From Candidatus Poribacteria bacterium (GTDB lineage Bacteria > Poribacteria > WGA-4E > WGA-3G), in assembly GCA_009845505.1 (NCBI GenBank), contig VXZL01000411.1, positions 1 through 10,862 on the forward strand: a stretch of 10,862 bases of DNA. Direction: 5' to 3'. Under the pieces are notes generated by a model. The model ran no database searches, was not told the origin of the DNA, and saw nothing but the letters and a program-made list of their open reading frames with translations. Within the stretch, counting starts at the first letter, position 1; each line of letters opens with the position of its first letter. The translations under genes and the position numbers were made by a program. Shown piece by piece: positions 1-6,570 of the stretch.

Positions 1-260
1 TTTTTTAGAAAAGTAGAAGGAATTGAGCAGTTTTTGGCAATTGGAAAAGGAAACATTACAGCAGGATCACTTTCGCGCGAGCTTGGGACAAACACGAATT
101 GTGTATAGCGGTAAAAATTTAGCGTTTCAGGAGGTTCGCGCGACCCCTCTGGAGATGGTTCATCCTGCTCTAATACGTATTGATACCCAAACCACATTCC
201 GATTGCCACGACCAGAATAACGATGACAATTACAACTAATGCGATTTTCCAACTTACCAT
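1..260 (-). CDS. Membrane-anchored hypothetical protein, 5' part only
   Basis: An open frame runs from ATG at 260 leftward off the window edge: 86 codons with no stop. Residues about 6-25 are a run of Ile, Val, Leu and Ala ending in GMWFGY, a clear membrane helix or uncleaved signal anchor preceded by a single Lys. A polar Glu/Pro/Ser-rich stretch (about 33-46) follows, then mixed sequence with YRYTQFVFVP. The topology suggests a short cytoplasmic N-terminus with the bulk outside the membrane. A GGA lies nine bases before the ATG, and a promoter-like pair lies upstream at 297-325. I do not recognise the family. The part with any catalytic domain would be outside the window. The plus-strand frame over the same bases has no such features and looks like a shadow. 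Confidence 0.6.
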   Translation of the reverse strand, partial: MVSWKIALVVIVIVILVVAIGMWFGYQYVLEQDEPSPEGSREPPETLNFYRYTQFVFVPSSRESDPAVMFPFPIAKNCSIPSTFLK

Positions 261-294
261 ATTAAGTTTTCCAGACCTCGTTATGATAATGACT

Positions 295-325
295 AAATGT
301 TACTACATTTGTCAGAGGTTTTCAA
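295..325 (-). promoter_or_regulatory. Candidate promoter with overlapping palindrome
   Basis: Reading the minus strand, TTGAAA (325-320) and TAACAT (302-297) are separated by 17 bases and point at the partial gene starting at 260. The perfect palindrome AAATGT-TACT-ACATTT (295-310) covers the -10 hexamer, where a repressor would sit. The -10 matches the sigma70 consensus at only four of six bases, so the promoter call is weak. The palindrome itself is plain in the sequence. Confidence 0.35.
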
Positions 326-357
326 CAGAAAATGACAGATTAGTTTGCTTTAAAGTG

Positions 358-1362
358 TTAATTAGTAAGATTTTGTGCGATGCGTACCATATCCAAAATG
401 TTAAGAATGCCGTCGCCGGTAACATCAGCATCAGAATCAGTTTCACCGAAACGAGAAGCCACGAAAGTGAGGTCCAAAATATTCACGAGCCCATCCCCTG
501 TCACATCATAAGGCAGCGGTTCGGGCATAGTCTCTTCTTGTGTAGTGATGTCCTCCTCAGGTAGTGGTTGGGACGTAACTTCTTCCTCAGCCATTTCAGG
601 TTCTTCTTGGGATATAGTCTCTTCTTCGGGAGACGGTTCGGGCATAGCCTTTTCCTCAGTCATCTCAGGTTCCTCAGCCTGAGGTGCTTCAGGCATAGTC
701 GGTAGGTTCAAGTCTGTCAAACTAAAAATTATACCGTCGCTGTTTTCGTATTGGACGGGACCTACATCTGGTGCAAACCATTGGTAGGTGGTTGAGTCGA
801 GATTAAGGAATGCTGTAGTCAGTTTTAAATCTAACCGGACCTTCGCACAGTTCTGGAAGGTTCCGGCTGGTGTGACGACCTCCTCAAGTCCGACGACTTC
901 AAAATTAGTGGTACTTTTTCCAGATATAGTGAGTCCGACCTCTAATTTTGCTTCTGCATCCGCCACTATCTGCCATTTATCCCCCAGTCCTAACTGTAGC
1001 GGAAAAAAAGTGACAGGTGTTGGAAAGTCCGCGGTCAAGACAGCGATAGCATCTTCTAAGATAATTCTATGGATTTTAATGGCATCACTGTCGACACTCA
1101 AAAAGTACTGATCCGTCTCAGTTTCACCCGTACTGATTTCCCTCGTACTAATTTTCAGGAGGATATATTCTTCACCATTAATAATTTCGGGTCCTTCAAG
1201 GGAATAGGTGGTCTTTTCTATACCATCGCTGCTCTCTAAAACCCACATATTGCCAATGTCTGCGGGATAATAGTTCTGTGCTATCGCTGGGACCACAAGA
1301 GCACAAGTGAAGCTCAAAATCAGAACTGACTTGAGCCAACGGAAAGATGTGTTTTTTTTCAT
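358..1362 (-). CDS. Secreted protein with Pro/Glu linker and dockerin-like C-terminus
   Basis: A 334-residue protein. The ATG at 1362 is preferred over an in-frame TTG at 1380 because AAAGGA (1374-1379) is suitably placed before it, and MKKNTSFRWLK then begins a normal signal peptide ending near VPAIAQ. Residues about 30-220 form an extracellular domain with NMWVLES near the start, then PAGTFQNC and WFAPDVGPVQYE. I have seen that pattern in secreted lipoprotein-like domains of unknown role, but I cannot name the family with certainty. Residues about 221-284 are a low-complexity linker of Pro, Glu, Met and Ser. Residues about 285-332 hold two DVTGDG-x-x-NILD repeats, the calcium-binding loops of a type I dockerin. 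Such ends occur in many proteins outside cellulosomes. The gene starts 14 bases after the MNT-HEPN gene, and its ribosome site overlaps that gene's stop. Confidence 0.85.
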   Translation of the reverse strand: MKKNTSFRWLKSVLILSFTCALVVPAIAQNYYPADIGNMWVLESSDGIEKTTYSLEGPEIINGEEYILLKISTREISTGETETDQYFLSVDSDAIKIHRIILEDAIAVLTADFPTPVTFFPLQLGLGDKWQIVADAEAKLEVGLTISGKSTTNFEVVGLEEVVTPAGTFQNCAKVRLDLKLTTAFLNLDSTTYQWFAPDVGPVQYENSDGIIFSLTDLNLPTMPEAPQAEEPEMTEEKAMPEPSPEEETISQEEPEMAEEEVTSQPLPEEDITTQEETMPEPLPYDVTGDGLVNILDLTFVASRFGETDSDADVTGDGILNILDMVRIAQNLTN

Positions 1363-1376
1363 ACTTCCATTTCCTT

Positions 1377-2147
1377 TCAATTAACTGGGTTTACAAGTTT
1401 CAGCTGCGTGCGAATAGTTTGACGCACCTCATCACAAACATGCATAGCGTGTTGTGTATTGTCAGGAGTTGCTGAGTCGCCGGGATAGCGAGGGTCCACT
1501 GCGTACGCTGTAATTATTTTAAAATCGGGTTGCCAATGGTGCCACGCAGGCAGCGTTGGCACAATCAACGCCAGCAGATCTTCGAGATTGTGCGTCCTTG
1601 GGGCAGGCATGTTCGCCTCCTGCAGCCACGCCTTGAGATATTTTTCAATACACTGTTGTGCGTGAAAGCAGATAGAGTCATATACGGGATCTGGGGCTTG
1701 CTGCCCCCATTTTGCCGTTCTATAATCGCCTTCAGCCTTCTCTATCCATTCCAGCGTTAAGGGGTTCATGCAGTCCTTTTCCTGTTTGGGAGCGTTCGGT
1801 GTGCCGTGCCCGTTTTCTACATGATAGTGGACAGCCGATCCATGAAGCAGTTCACCTTTTTCGGTAATTTCGCGGAGAAACCAATCGTTATAAGAGACAC
1901 GATAAGCGATCTCTTGCGGGGAACGGACGAAGAGATCCAGACTAAAATGGTATGAGATGCGTTGTCGAATCTCTATCGCCTTTTTGCGAAATTCCGATTT
2001 CGGAATATTCATAACAACGAGCAGATCTACATCTGAGTCTTCTCTGGGCGTACCGTAAGCGTGAGAGCCAAAGAGAATCACTTGTAGGGGTCTGAATTCG
2101 CGCACAATGTCATCAGTTATCGCTTGAATCTCTTTCCGAGTGACCAT
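1377..2147 (-). CDS. MNT nucleotidyltransferase-HEPN fusion protein
   Basis: A 256-residue protein. The ATG at 2147 is chosen over the in-frame ATG at 2171 because GGAGGG (2153-2158) lies five bases upstream of it. Residues about 1-100 form a minimal nucleotidyltransferase. GSHAYGTPREDSDVD supplies the Gly-Ser loop (27-28) and the Asp pair 39/41, and Asp71 in SLDLFV is the likely third metal ligand. Residues 127-256 form a HEPN domain of the PF05168 type (CFHAQQCIEKYLKA, RTHNLEDL, DPRYPGD). In most genomes these are two adjacent genes, often proposed as toxin-antitoxin pairs; here they share one frame. Neither RX4-6H nor the RX4HXY motif of HepT toxins is visible in the HEPN half. RNase activity, or AMPylation of HEPN, therefore cannot be assumed. 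Target and cellular role are unknown. Confidence 0.88.
   Translation of the reverse strand: MVTRKEIQAITDDIVREFRPLQVILFGSHAYGTPREDSDVDLLVVMNIPKSEFRKKAIEIRQRISYHFSLDLFVRSPQEIAYRVSYNDWFLREITEKGELLHGSAVHYHVENGHGTPNAPKQEKDCMNPLTLEWIEKAEGDYRTAKWGQQAPDPVYDSICFHAQQCIEKYLKAWLQEANMPAPRTHNLEDLLALIVPTLPAWHHWQPDFKIITAYAVDPRYPGDSATPDNTQHAMHVCDEVRQTIRTQLKLVNPVN
1767..1783 (-). promoter_or_regulatory. Internal ribosome site and ATG at the HEPN domain boundary
   Basis: Inside the fusion gene, the codon for Met127 (ATG at 1769-1767) has AAGGA (1774-1778) four bases upstream and another AGGA at 1780-1783. The Met begins MNPLTLEW, which resembles the usual N-terminus of stand-alone HEPN proteins. Initiation here would give a separate 130-residue HEPN protein from the same message. 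The site is visible in the sequence; its use is inference. It may instead be a relic of two genes that fused. Confidence 0.4.
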
Positions 2148-2224
2148 GGGATCCCTCCGTTGGCTTGGCATGTAACGTATCCCATCAGGTTACCAAAATT
2201 CGCAGCAGTATTCACTCTACCGTC

Positions 2225-2253
2225 TTGACTTTTTCCGAGTTTCGTGTGATAAT
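2225..2253 (+). promoter_or_regulatory. Sigma70-type promoter of the dehydrogenase gene
   Basis: TTGACT (2225-2230) and GATAAT (2248-2253) are exactly 17 bases apart, each matching the consensus at five of six positions. TGT directly before the -10 makes it an extended -10. A start near 2260 would give a leader of about 100 bases before the ATG at 2359. No equally good promoter for the divergent MNT-HEPN gene was found in the same gap. Confidence 0.65.
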
Positions 2254-2277
2254 GCGAATATGCTATCATGATTTATT

Positions 2278-2300
2278 GCATTTTTTCAAGAAAAAAGTGC
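2278..2300 (+). repeat. A/T hairpin in the dehydrogenase leader
   Basis: GCA-TTTTTT-CAAG-AAAAAA-G-TGC folds into a stem of six or seven T-A pairs, extended by GCA/TGC past one bulged G. It lies about 18 bases after the predicted transcription start and 59 bases before the start codon. It is too A/T-rich to be a normal terminator, and its effect is unknown. Confidence 0.35.
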
Positions 2301-2358
2301 GTTGCGGATGTTTACGTCTGGCTTCGCTAAATATAAAGTAGCCAAAGGAGAAATATAG

Positions 2359-3090
2359 ATGCGTTTAGAAGGACAGGTTGCAATCGTTACAGGTGGTGGC
2401 GGTGGCATTGGAAAAGCGACATGCCTTGCGTTTGCCAGAGAGGGTGCGGATATTGTAATCCCTGAAGTCAATATGGCGAATGCGGCGGCAGCAGCAGCAG
2501 AGATTATGGCACTCGGTAGAAAATGCCAGGTGATTGAAACCGATGTCGCTGACGGCGATTCGGTGCGTGAAATGATTCAAGAGACCCTTGATTTGTTTGG
2601 GCGGATTGACATTTTAGTCAACAATGCTGGTATTTTTAGTTATACGCGTATAGAAGCATGCACGGAAGCCGAATGGGATCGGATGATGGCTGTGAACCTC
2701 AAGGGTCCCTTCCTCTGCTCACAGGCGGTAATGGAGACGATGAAGGCACAACGGTCTGGACGCATTATCAATCTCGGTTCGTTGGCAGGACAAGTCGGTG
2801 GACTGGTCGCCTCTGCACCGTATTCTGCTTCCAAGGCCGGCGTGATGTGTCTGACGAAATCGTTGGCACTTGCGCTTGGAGGATACGGAATTACCGTAAA
2901 CTCCATCGCACCGGGAGTTGCTGCAACAGAGATGACAAAGAACCACCCAGATATGATAGATAAGATTCCGTTGGGACGGGTCGCTGATGCTTCGGAAGTT
3001 GCAACTACTATCCTCTTCCTCGCCTCGGAAGAGGGACGTTATGTGACGGGAGCGACACTGGATGTGAATGGTGGCATCCGGATGGCATAA
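2359..3090 (+). CDS. Short-chain dehydrogenase/reductase, FabG-like
   Basis: A 243-residue classical SDR, the usual length. Visible motifs are the cofactor loop TGGGGGIG (11-18), an acid at the end of the second strand (Glu36 in VIPEVN), Asp62-Val63 for adenine, NNAG (88-91), and the catalytic set Asn113, Ser141, Tyr155 and Lys159 (YSASK). The acid at position 36 favours NAD(H) over NADP(H). The C-terminus, TGATLDVNGGIRMA, is typical of the FabG/glucose dehydrogenase group. The substrate cannot be read from sequence; sugars, polyols and 3-oxoacyl thioesters are all possible. AAAGGAG (2344-2350) lies eight bases before the ATG, and a good promoter stands upstream. The next gene is an aldo/keto reductase, so the pair may act on related carbonyl or sugar substrates, although a palindromic element separates them. 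Confidence 0.93.
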   Translation: MRLEGQVAIVTGGGGGIGKATCLAFAREGADIVIPEVNMANAAAAAAEIMALGRKCQVIETDVADGDSVREMIQETLDLFGRIDILVNNAGIFSYTRIEACTEAEWDRMMAVNLKGPFLCSQAVMETMKAQRSGRIINLGSLAGQVGGLVASAPYSASKAGVMCLTKSLALALGGYGITVNSIAPGVAATEMTKNHPDMIDKIPLGRVADASEVATTILFLASEEGRYVTGATLDVNGGIRMA

Positions 3091-3092
3091 AT

Positions 3093-3205
3093 AGTTGTCA
3101 GTTTTCAGTTGTGGGTTAAGAGCCTCCTTGTAACAATCTATCCTCATTCGGCGTACGGCAAAGGATGCGCGAATTGTGACAGCTTTTTGTAACTGACTGT
3201 CAACT
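3093..3205. repeat. Palindromic MITE-like element, copy A
   Basis: This element of about 113 bp starts two bases after the dehydrogenase stop. Its ends are imperfect inverted repeats: AGTTGTCAGT on the left against AGTTGACAGT read from the right. The left arm continues with GGTTAAGA (3114-3121), seven bases, and TGTAACAAT (3129-3137). The right arm has the decayed mate ATTGTGACA. The core carries ATCCT/AGGAT arms (3140-3144, 3162-3166) around CGTACG. It has the same architecture as copy B at 6571-6706 but a different core. No coding capacity is seen, so any mobility would need a transposase supplied elsewhere. It may end or attenuate transcription between the dehydrogenase and reductase genes. 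Confidence 0.7.
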
Positions 3206-3239
3206 GTTAAGAGTTATTAAAAATAAAAAGGGGAGTAAT

Positions 3240-4244
3240 ATGGAATATAGAAGGCTTGGTCGTGCGGGTGTGCAAGTCTCACCGCTTTGTCTCGGTACAA
3301 TGATGTTCGGTGGACCAACAAATGAAAGGGATTCAATACGGATTATCCACAAAGCATTGGACGCGGGGATTAATTTTTTAGATACCGCGAATGTCTACAA
3401 TGACGGTGAATCAGAACGGATTATCGGTAAAGCGATTCGTTCTGACCGGGACAAGTGGGTTGTCGCGACGAAGGTCCACGGTTCGATGGGAGAGGATGTG
3501 AATGCGTCGGGTTCACATCGATTTCATATTATGTCGGCGGTGGAAGCAAGTCTTGAACGTCTCGGAACCGACCACATTGATGTCTATTACTTGCACCGCT
3601 GGGATGCCTCGACACGAATTCTGGAGACTCTGCGAGCGTTAGATGATTGCGTCAGACAGGGCAAGGTGCGTTACATCGCCTGTTCTAATTTTCCGGCGTG
3701 GCGGATCTGTGAGGCACTCTGGACAAGCAAGCAGTACGGACTGGAGGAGTTCGTGTGTGTCCAACCCCTTTATAATATTGTGAATCGGGATGTTGAGGTT
3801 GAGCTGCTCCCATTTTGTCAGAAGTATGATGTCGGCGTTGTGCCCTATAGTCCCTTGGCACGCGGCGTGTTGTCGGGTAAGTACTTGACCGGTAAAAAGC
3901 CTCCCAAAGGTTCCAGAGCAGCGCGACAAGATAGACGGATTTTACAGACCGAACTTCGCGAGGAGAGTTATGAGGTAGCGCAGCAACTGAAACCCTTGGC
4001 AGATGCGCGCGGCAAGACCTTGACGCAATTCTCGTTGGCGTGGGTGTTGGCAAATCCGGTGATTACCTCTATTATTATTGGACCGCGGACCATGGAGCAA
4101 CTTGAAGATAATTTAGGGTGTTTGGATTGCACGCTAACCGCAGACGATGAAGCAACTATCAATGAGTTGGTGCCGCTTGGTGAACATACTGGTAAAGGGT
4201 ATAACGACCCAGCGTATCCGGTGTTGGGCCGATTCATGGATTAA
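3240..4244 (+). CDS. Aldo/keto reductase
   Basis: A 334-residue TIM-barrel NAD(P)H-dependent oxidoreductase of normal length. The catalytic tetrad is visible as Asp48 and Tyr53 (FLDTANVY), Lys78 (VVATKVHG) and His119 (YYLHRWD). The family marks YSPLARGVLSGKY and a C-terminal SIIIGPRTMEQLEDNL, which contributes to cofactor binding, are present. The N-terminus MEYRRLGRAGVQVSPLCLGTM is the usual first strand. GGGGAG lies just upstream of the ATG. The family reduces aldehydes, ketones or sugars; the substrate here is unknown. The upstream neighbour is a short-chain dehydrogenase, but copy A of a palindromic element fills the gap, so co-transcription is uncertain. It converges on the FkbM gene. 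Confidence 0.93.
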   Translation: MEYRRLGRAGVQVSPLCLGTMMFGGPTNERDSIRIIHKALDAGINFLDTANVYNDGESERIIGKAIRSDRDKWVVATKVHGSMGEDVNASGSHRFHIMSAVEASLERLGTDHIDVYYLHRWDASTRILETLRALDDCVRQGKVRYIACSNFPAWRICEALWTSKQYGLEEFVCVQPLYNIVNRDVEVELLPFCQKYDVGVVPYSPLARGVLSGKYLTGKKPPKGSRAARQDRRILQTELREESYEVAQQLKPLADARGKTLTQFSLAWVLANPVITSIIIGPRTMEQLEDNLGCLDCTLTADDEATINELVPLGEHTGKGYNDPAYPVLGRFMD

Positions 4245-4312
4245 AAGTCGTACAAGCGATACGGTGTGGGGTGTCCACGCTTTGGGTTGGTTGGAAAAAT
4301 TGTTGTGACACG

Positions 4313-4352
4313 AACTGTTAGTTTGCGTGGAAGATGGCAGAAGCTAACAGTT
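4313..4352. repeat. Inverted repeat between convergent genes, possible terminator
   Basis: AACTGTTAG (4313-4321) and CTAACAGTT (4344-4352) are perfect 9-bp inverted arms around a 22-base loop. They lie exactly between the end of the aldo/keto reductase and the end of the FkbM gene, touching the latter's stop codon. A smaller G/C stem, GTGTGG with CCACGC, lies nearby at about 4264-4280. Neither has a clear T-tract, so a bidirectional terminator is only a possibility. Confidence 0.35.
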
Positions 4353-5275
4353 TATGCTACTATATAAGCGGCTATTCTTTGAAAAGCCGGAGAGTTCTCA
4401 TTCGCTAAGAAGAAATTGCGCCTTTTGCTATCAGAAATATGCGTGCACCGCTTGAGTGCATATTTTCCGATTTCATAAAGGCTATAGCCTAAATCCGTGA
4501 TGTACTTCTCAATTTCACTGAAGTCATCACGATTGGTTTCACCTACATCTTTGAGTTCTGCCATTAAGAGGGGTGCGTGCGTTTTTAAGAAGCGTTCCCC
4601 ACCGCGCAATACTTCTAACTGATACCCTTCTACATCAATCTTGATAAAGTCAGGCATCGGTAGTTTGCCGATAAGGTTGTCAATCGTGTCAAGTGTTACA
4701 GGTTCCGATGCCGTTCGTCCATTGGGGTACTTTAAAGAAGCGGTGCCTTCGGCAAGTACTGCTTTGGAGTAGTAAAGTTGTCGCTGTTCTCTGTTGTCCC
4801 CGAGTCCCTTATTGACGACAGTGACGTTTGCGAACTCGTTCAGAGAAACATTTTCCTGAAGATAGTCACAGGTACGTGCAGCAGGTTCAAAGGCAATGAT
4901 CGCTCCGGTGTCTTTGACTTGTGAGGCGAGCAGACATGTATAGAACCCAATGTTTGCACCGAGGTCCCAACAGATGTCCCCCGATTTGATGATTTTAAGG
5001 AGTTTGGTAATGACATATCTCTCGTCATGTGTGCCGTAGAAATAGAGATATTGGTGTTCAGGGTTCGCTAAATTAGCTTTCAACCAGAATGGGTACTTGG
5101 TTTCAAAGGTGACAATCGGATCTTTGGGGATAATCCAATCTCTCGTTAGTTTTAAGAGTAGATTTTTCCCTTCAGTGATTGGACACTTTCGGAGGTAACT
5201 ACGGACGAGTTGATTGGAAATCCGCTTCGCAAGCGTCCTGTTTCTTTCTATCTGGCATTGCGGGTTTATCCCCAC
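4352..5275 (-). CDS. FkbM-family SAM-dependent methyltransferase
   Basis: A 307-residue protein starting at GTG 5275; no in-frame ATG occurs before the core domain. AGGA lies eight bases upstream, and the start overlaps the last ten bases of the PhyH-type gene, so translation is probably coupled. The SAM-binding glycine motif is DLGANIGFYT (104-113), Glu130 (AFEP) would contact the ribose, and the FkbM signature IKIDVEGYQLEVLRG is at 211-225. About 80 residues precede the Rossmann core and contain aromatic YLYFYGTHDE. FkbM enzymes O-methylate hydroxyls of polyketides, sugars and lipids; the acceptor here is unknown. Pairing with an oxygenase suggests hydroxylation then O-methylation of one substrate, which is inference. 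Confidence 0.88.
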   Translation of the reverse strand: MGINPQCQIERNRTLAKRISNQLVRSYLRKCPITEGKNLLLKLTRDWIIPKDPIVTFETKYPFWLKANLANPEHQYLYFYGTHDERYVITKLLKIIKSGDICWDLGANIGFYTCLLASQVKDTGAIIAFEPAARTCDYLQENVSLNEFANVTVVNKGLGDNREQRQLYYSKAVLAEGTASLKYPNGRTASEPVTLDTIDNLIGKLPMPDFIKIDVEGYQLEVLRGGERFLKTHAPLLMAELKDVGETNRDDFSEIEKYITDLGYSLYEIGKYALKRCTHISDSKRRNFFLANENSPAFQRIAAYIVA

Positions 5276-6084
5276 GTTTCGAGTCCTAACAATTTCTTGC
5301 CGAGTTGGGTTAAGTGGGCAGTTTCACCGGATTGATGCTCTTTTTCTGGGCGTTCACCGCTAAAGCCTGCCAAACGATCCTTCCATGCATTGATGCGGCG
5401 TTCGCGTGCCTCTGGGTTCGCTTCTCCTGTCCGGAACATGGTGATGTATTGCGCGACGCGCGGGGCATCGGCGGTGTTAATACCGGCACTGTGGGGCAAG
5501 GCACTGTGCCAAATTACGAGGTCTCCTGCTTTGCCCGGTACTGGGATCGCTCCGAGTGCCTCTAAGTCTTGTTGTCTTGGGTCGGCATCCTCAGGGAGGC
5601 TTTTTATCCATTCTTCAATCTTGCGATGGAAGCCGGGGACGCACGTAAACGCACCTTGGTTTGCAGCGGTATCTGTGAGATAAAGTACACCTTGGACATG
5701 GAAACGGAACGGCAGTTCTACGGATGTATCCCAGTGAAGTCCAAGATTTGTGCGTTCAAATTTTCCGGAGACATTCGGCGGACTCATGCTGGCGCGGTCG
5801 AAACTGACCCATAATTTCTCGGTTCCCCAAATTTCAGCGAAAGCCTGATGCACGCGCGGGAATTGGCGAGTTGCCCATAGTGCTGGATGTTGATAGATTT
5901 CTACCATGATGCCTTTGCGAGGCGGTTCGGGGTACCAACTATCCGGATTTTTGGCATCCATCTCAAGAAAAGTCCAGACGGCTTCCTCAGCGTTCTGGAT
6001 GAGTTCTGGAGGTGCCGCGTTCTGAACAATGACGTAACCGTTTTCTTCCCAAAAAGCGCGATCTTCGGAACTCAAAACTGCCAT
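5266..6084 (-). CDS. Phytanoyl-CoA dioxygenase (PhyH)-type Fe(II)/2-oxoglutarate oxygenase
   Basis: A 272-residue cytoplasmic non-haem iron oxygenase. The N-terminal FWEENGYVIVQN is the usual PhyH opening. The iron ligands are His117 and Asp119 (LHWDTS) with His198 (LPHSAG), and Arg209 (APRVAQY) would bind 2-oxoglutarate. FTCVPGFHRK and GDLVIWHSALPH complete the family pattern. GAAGGA lies shortly before the ATG. Family members hydroxylate acyl-CoAs, amino acids or secondary metabolites, and the sequence does not show which. It starts 18 bases after the membrane protein gene and overlaps the methyltransferase gene, so the three are likely one transcript. PhyH paralogues are known to be numerous in Poribacteria, which fits the taxonomic guess. 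Confidence 0.9.
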   Translation of the reverse strand: MAVLSSEDRAFWEENGYVIVQNAAPPELIQNAEEAVWTFLEMDAKNPDSWYPEPPRKGIMVEIYQHPALWATRQFPRVHQAFAEIWGTEKLWVSFDRASMSPPNVSGKFERTNLGLHWDTSVELPFRFHVQGVLYLTDTAANQGAFTCVPGFHRKIEEWIKSLPEDADPRQQDLEALGAIPVPGKAGDLVIWHSALPHSAGINTADAPRVAQYITMFRTGEANPEARERRINAWKDRLAGFSGERPEKEHQSGETAHLTQLGKKLLGLETWG

Positions 6085-6102
6085 TTTTTCCTTCGATTGT
6101 AT

Positions 6103-6561
6103 CTATCCCAACCGACGTAAATACGCCGATAAAAAAATGACTATTAACCCTAAAATTACGGTGAGGTTGAGCCACGGTGCTGGTCTCTTTTGATACACTT
6201 CAAACACGGGATATGGAAATGTTAGGAAAATTGCTAACGTAAATATTAAAAAGACGATAAAAAATTTGATGCCTAAAACGAAGATGTAAAGCGAGTAATC
6301 TGAAGCAATGGGATTGATACTGGCATGGGCGCGTGCCGTCCGAAAAAAGGTTATAAAGTTGTACAATCCTGATATGAGGATTGTTAACAGGGCTGTCCAG
6401 ACAATACCACTGAAACGGCGGAGTGCTGATGAAATCAATCTTGCGGGATCAGCGGATCGGTTGGCGATTGGTAGAAGAACGGCGCGCAAGAAAAAGAATC
6501 CGCCTATCAATAGGACGACAGAGCCGACATGTATCCATTGTATCAACGCTTTCAGAAACAT
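6103..6561 (-). CDS. Four-helix membrane protein, tentatively CopD-like
   Basis: A 152-residue, strongly hydrophobic protein with four predicted membrane helices at about 8-31, 52-73, 91-114 and 131-147. The first helix begins WIHVGSVVLLIGGFFFL; a His early in helix 1 followed by a Gly-rich stretch recalls CopD/YebZ-type membrane proteins, but this is a weak likeness and the family is not certain. A second His (79) lies in the loop before helix 3. Only one Met can serve as start, and no clear ribosome site precedes it. The palindromic element copy B begins nine bases upstream of the ATG and may have displaced or supplied the expression signals. It heads the unit with the PhyH-type and FkbM genes; any functional link with them is unknown. 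Confidence 0.75.
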   Translation of the reverse strand: MFLKALIQWIHVGSVVLLIGGFFFLRAVLLPIANRSADPARLISSALRRFSGIVWTALLTILISGLYNFITFFRTARAHASINPIASDYSLYIFVLGIKFFIVFLIFTLAIFLTFPYPVFEVYQKRPAPWLNLTVILGLIVIFLSAYLRRLG

Positions 6562-6570
6562 TGTTTTAGA

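Noticed and set aside
23..220. Plus-strand frame of 65 codons at the left edge
   Set aside because: It lies opposite the minus-strand frame that begins with a clear membrane helix; the plus-strand product has no recognisable features and no ribosome site.
1377..2147. A typical MntA/HepT toxin-antitoxin pair
   Set aside because: The domains are fused and the HEPN half belongs to the PF05168 type without the RX4HXY motif that HepT toxins use, so that mechanism cannot be transferred.
2172..2194. GTAAC/GTTAC inverted repeat upstream of the MNT-HEPN gene
   Set aside because: Arms are only five bases, have a mismatch beyond that, and no promoter could be placed next to them.
4296..4352. A third, decayed copy of the palindromic element between the convergent genes
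   Set aside because: It shares only short pieces (TTGTGACA, AACTGTTA) and lacks the GGTTAAGA-N7-TGTAACAAT arrangement.
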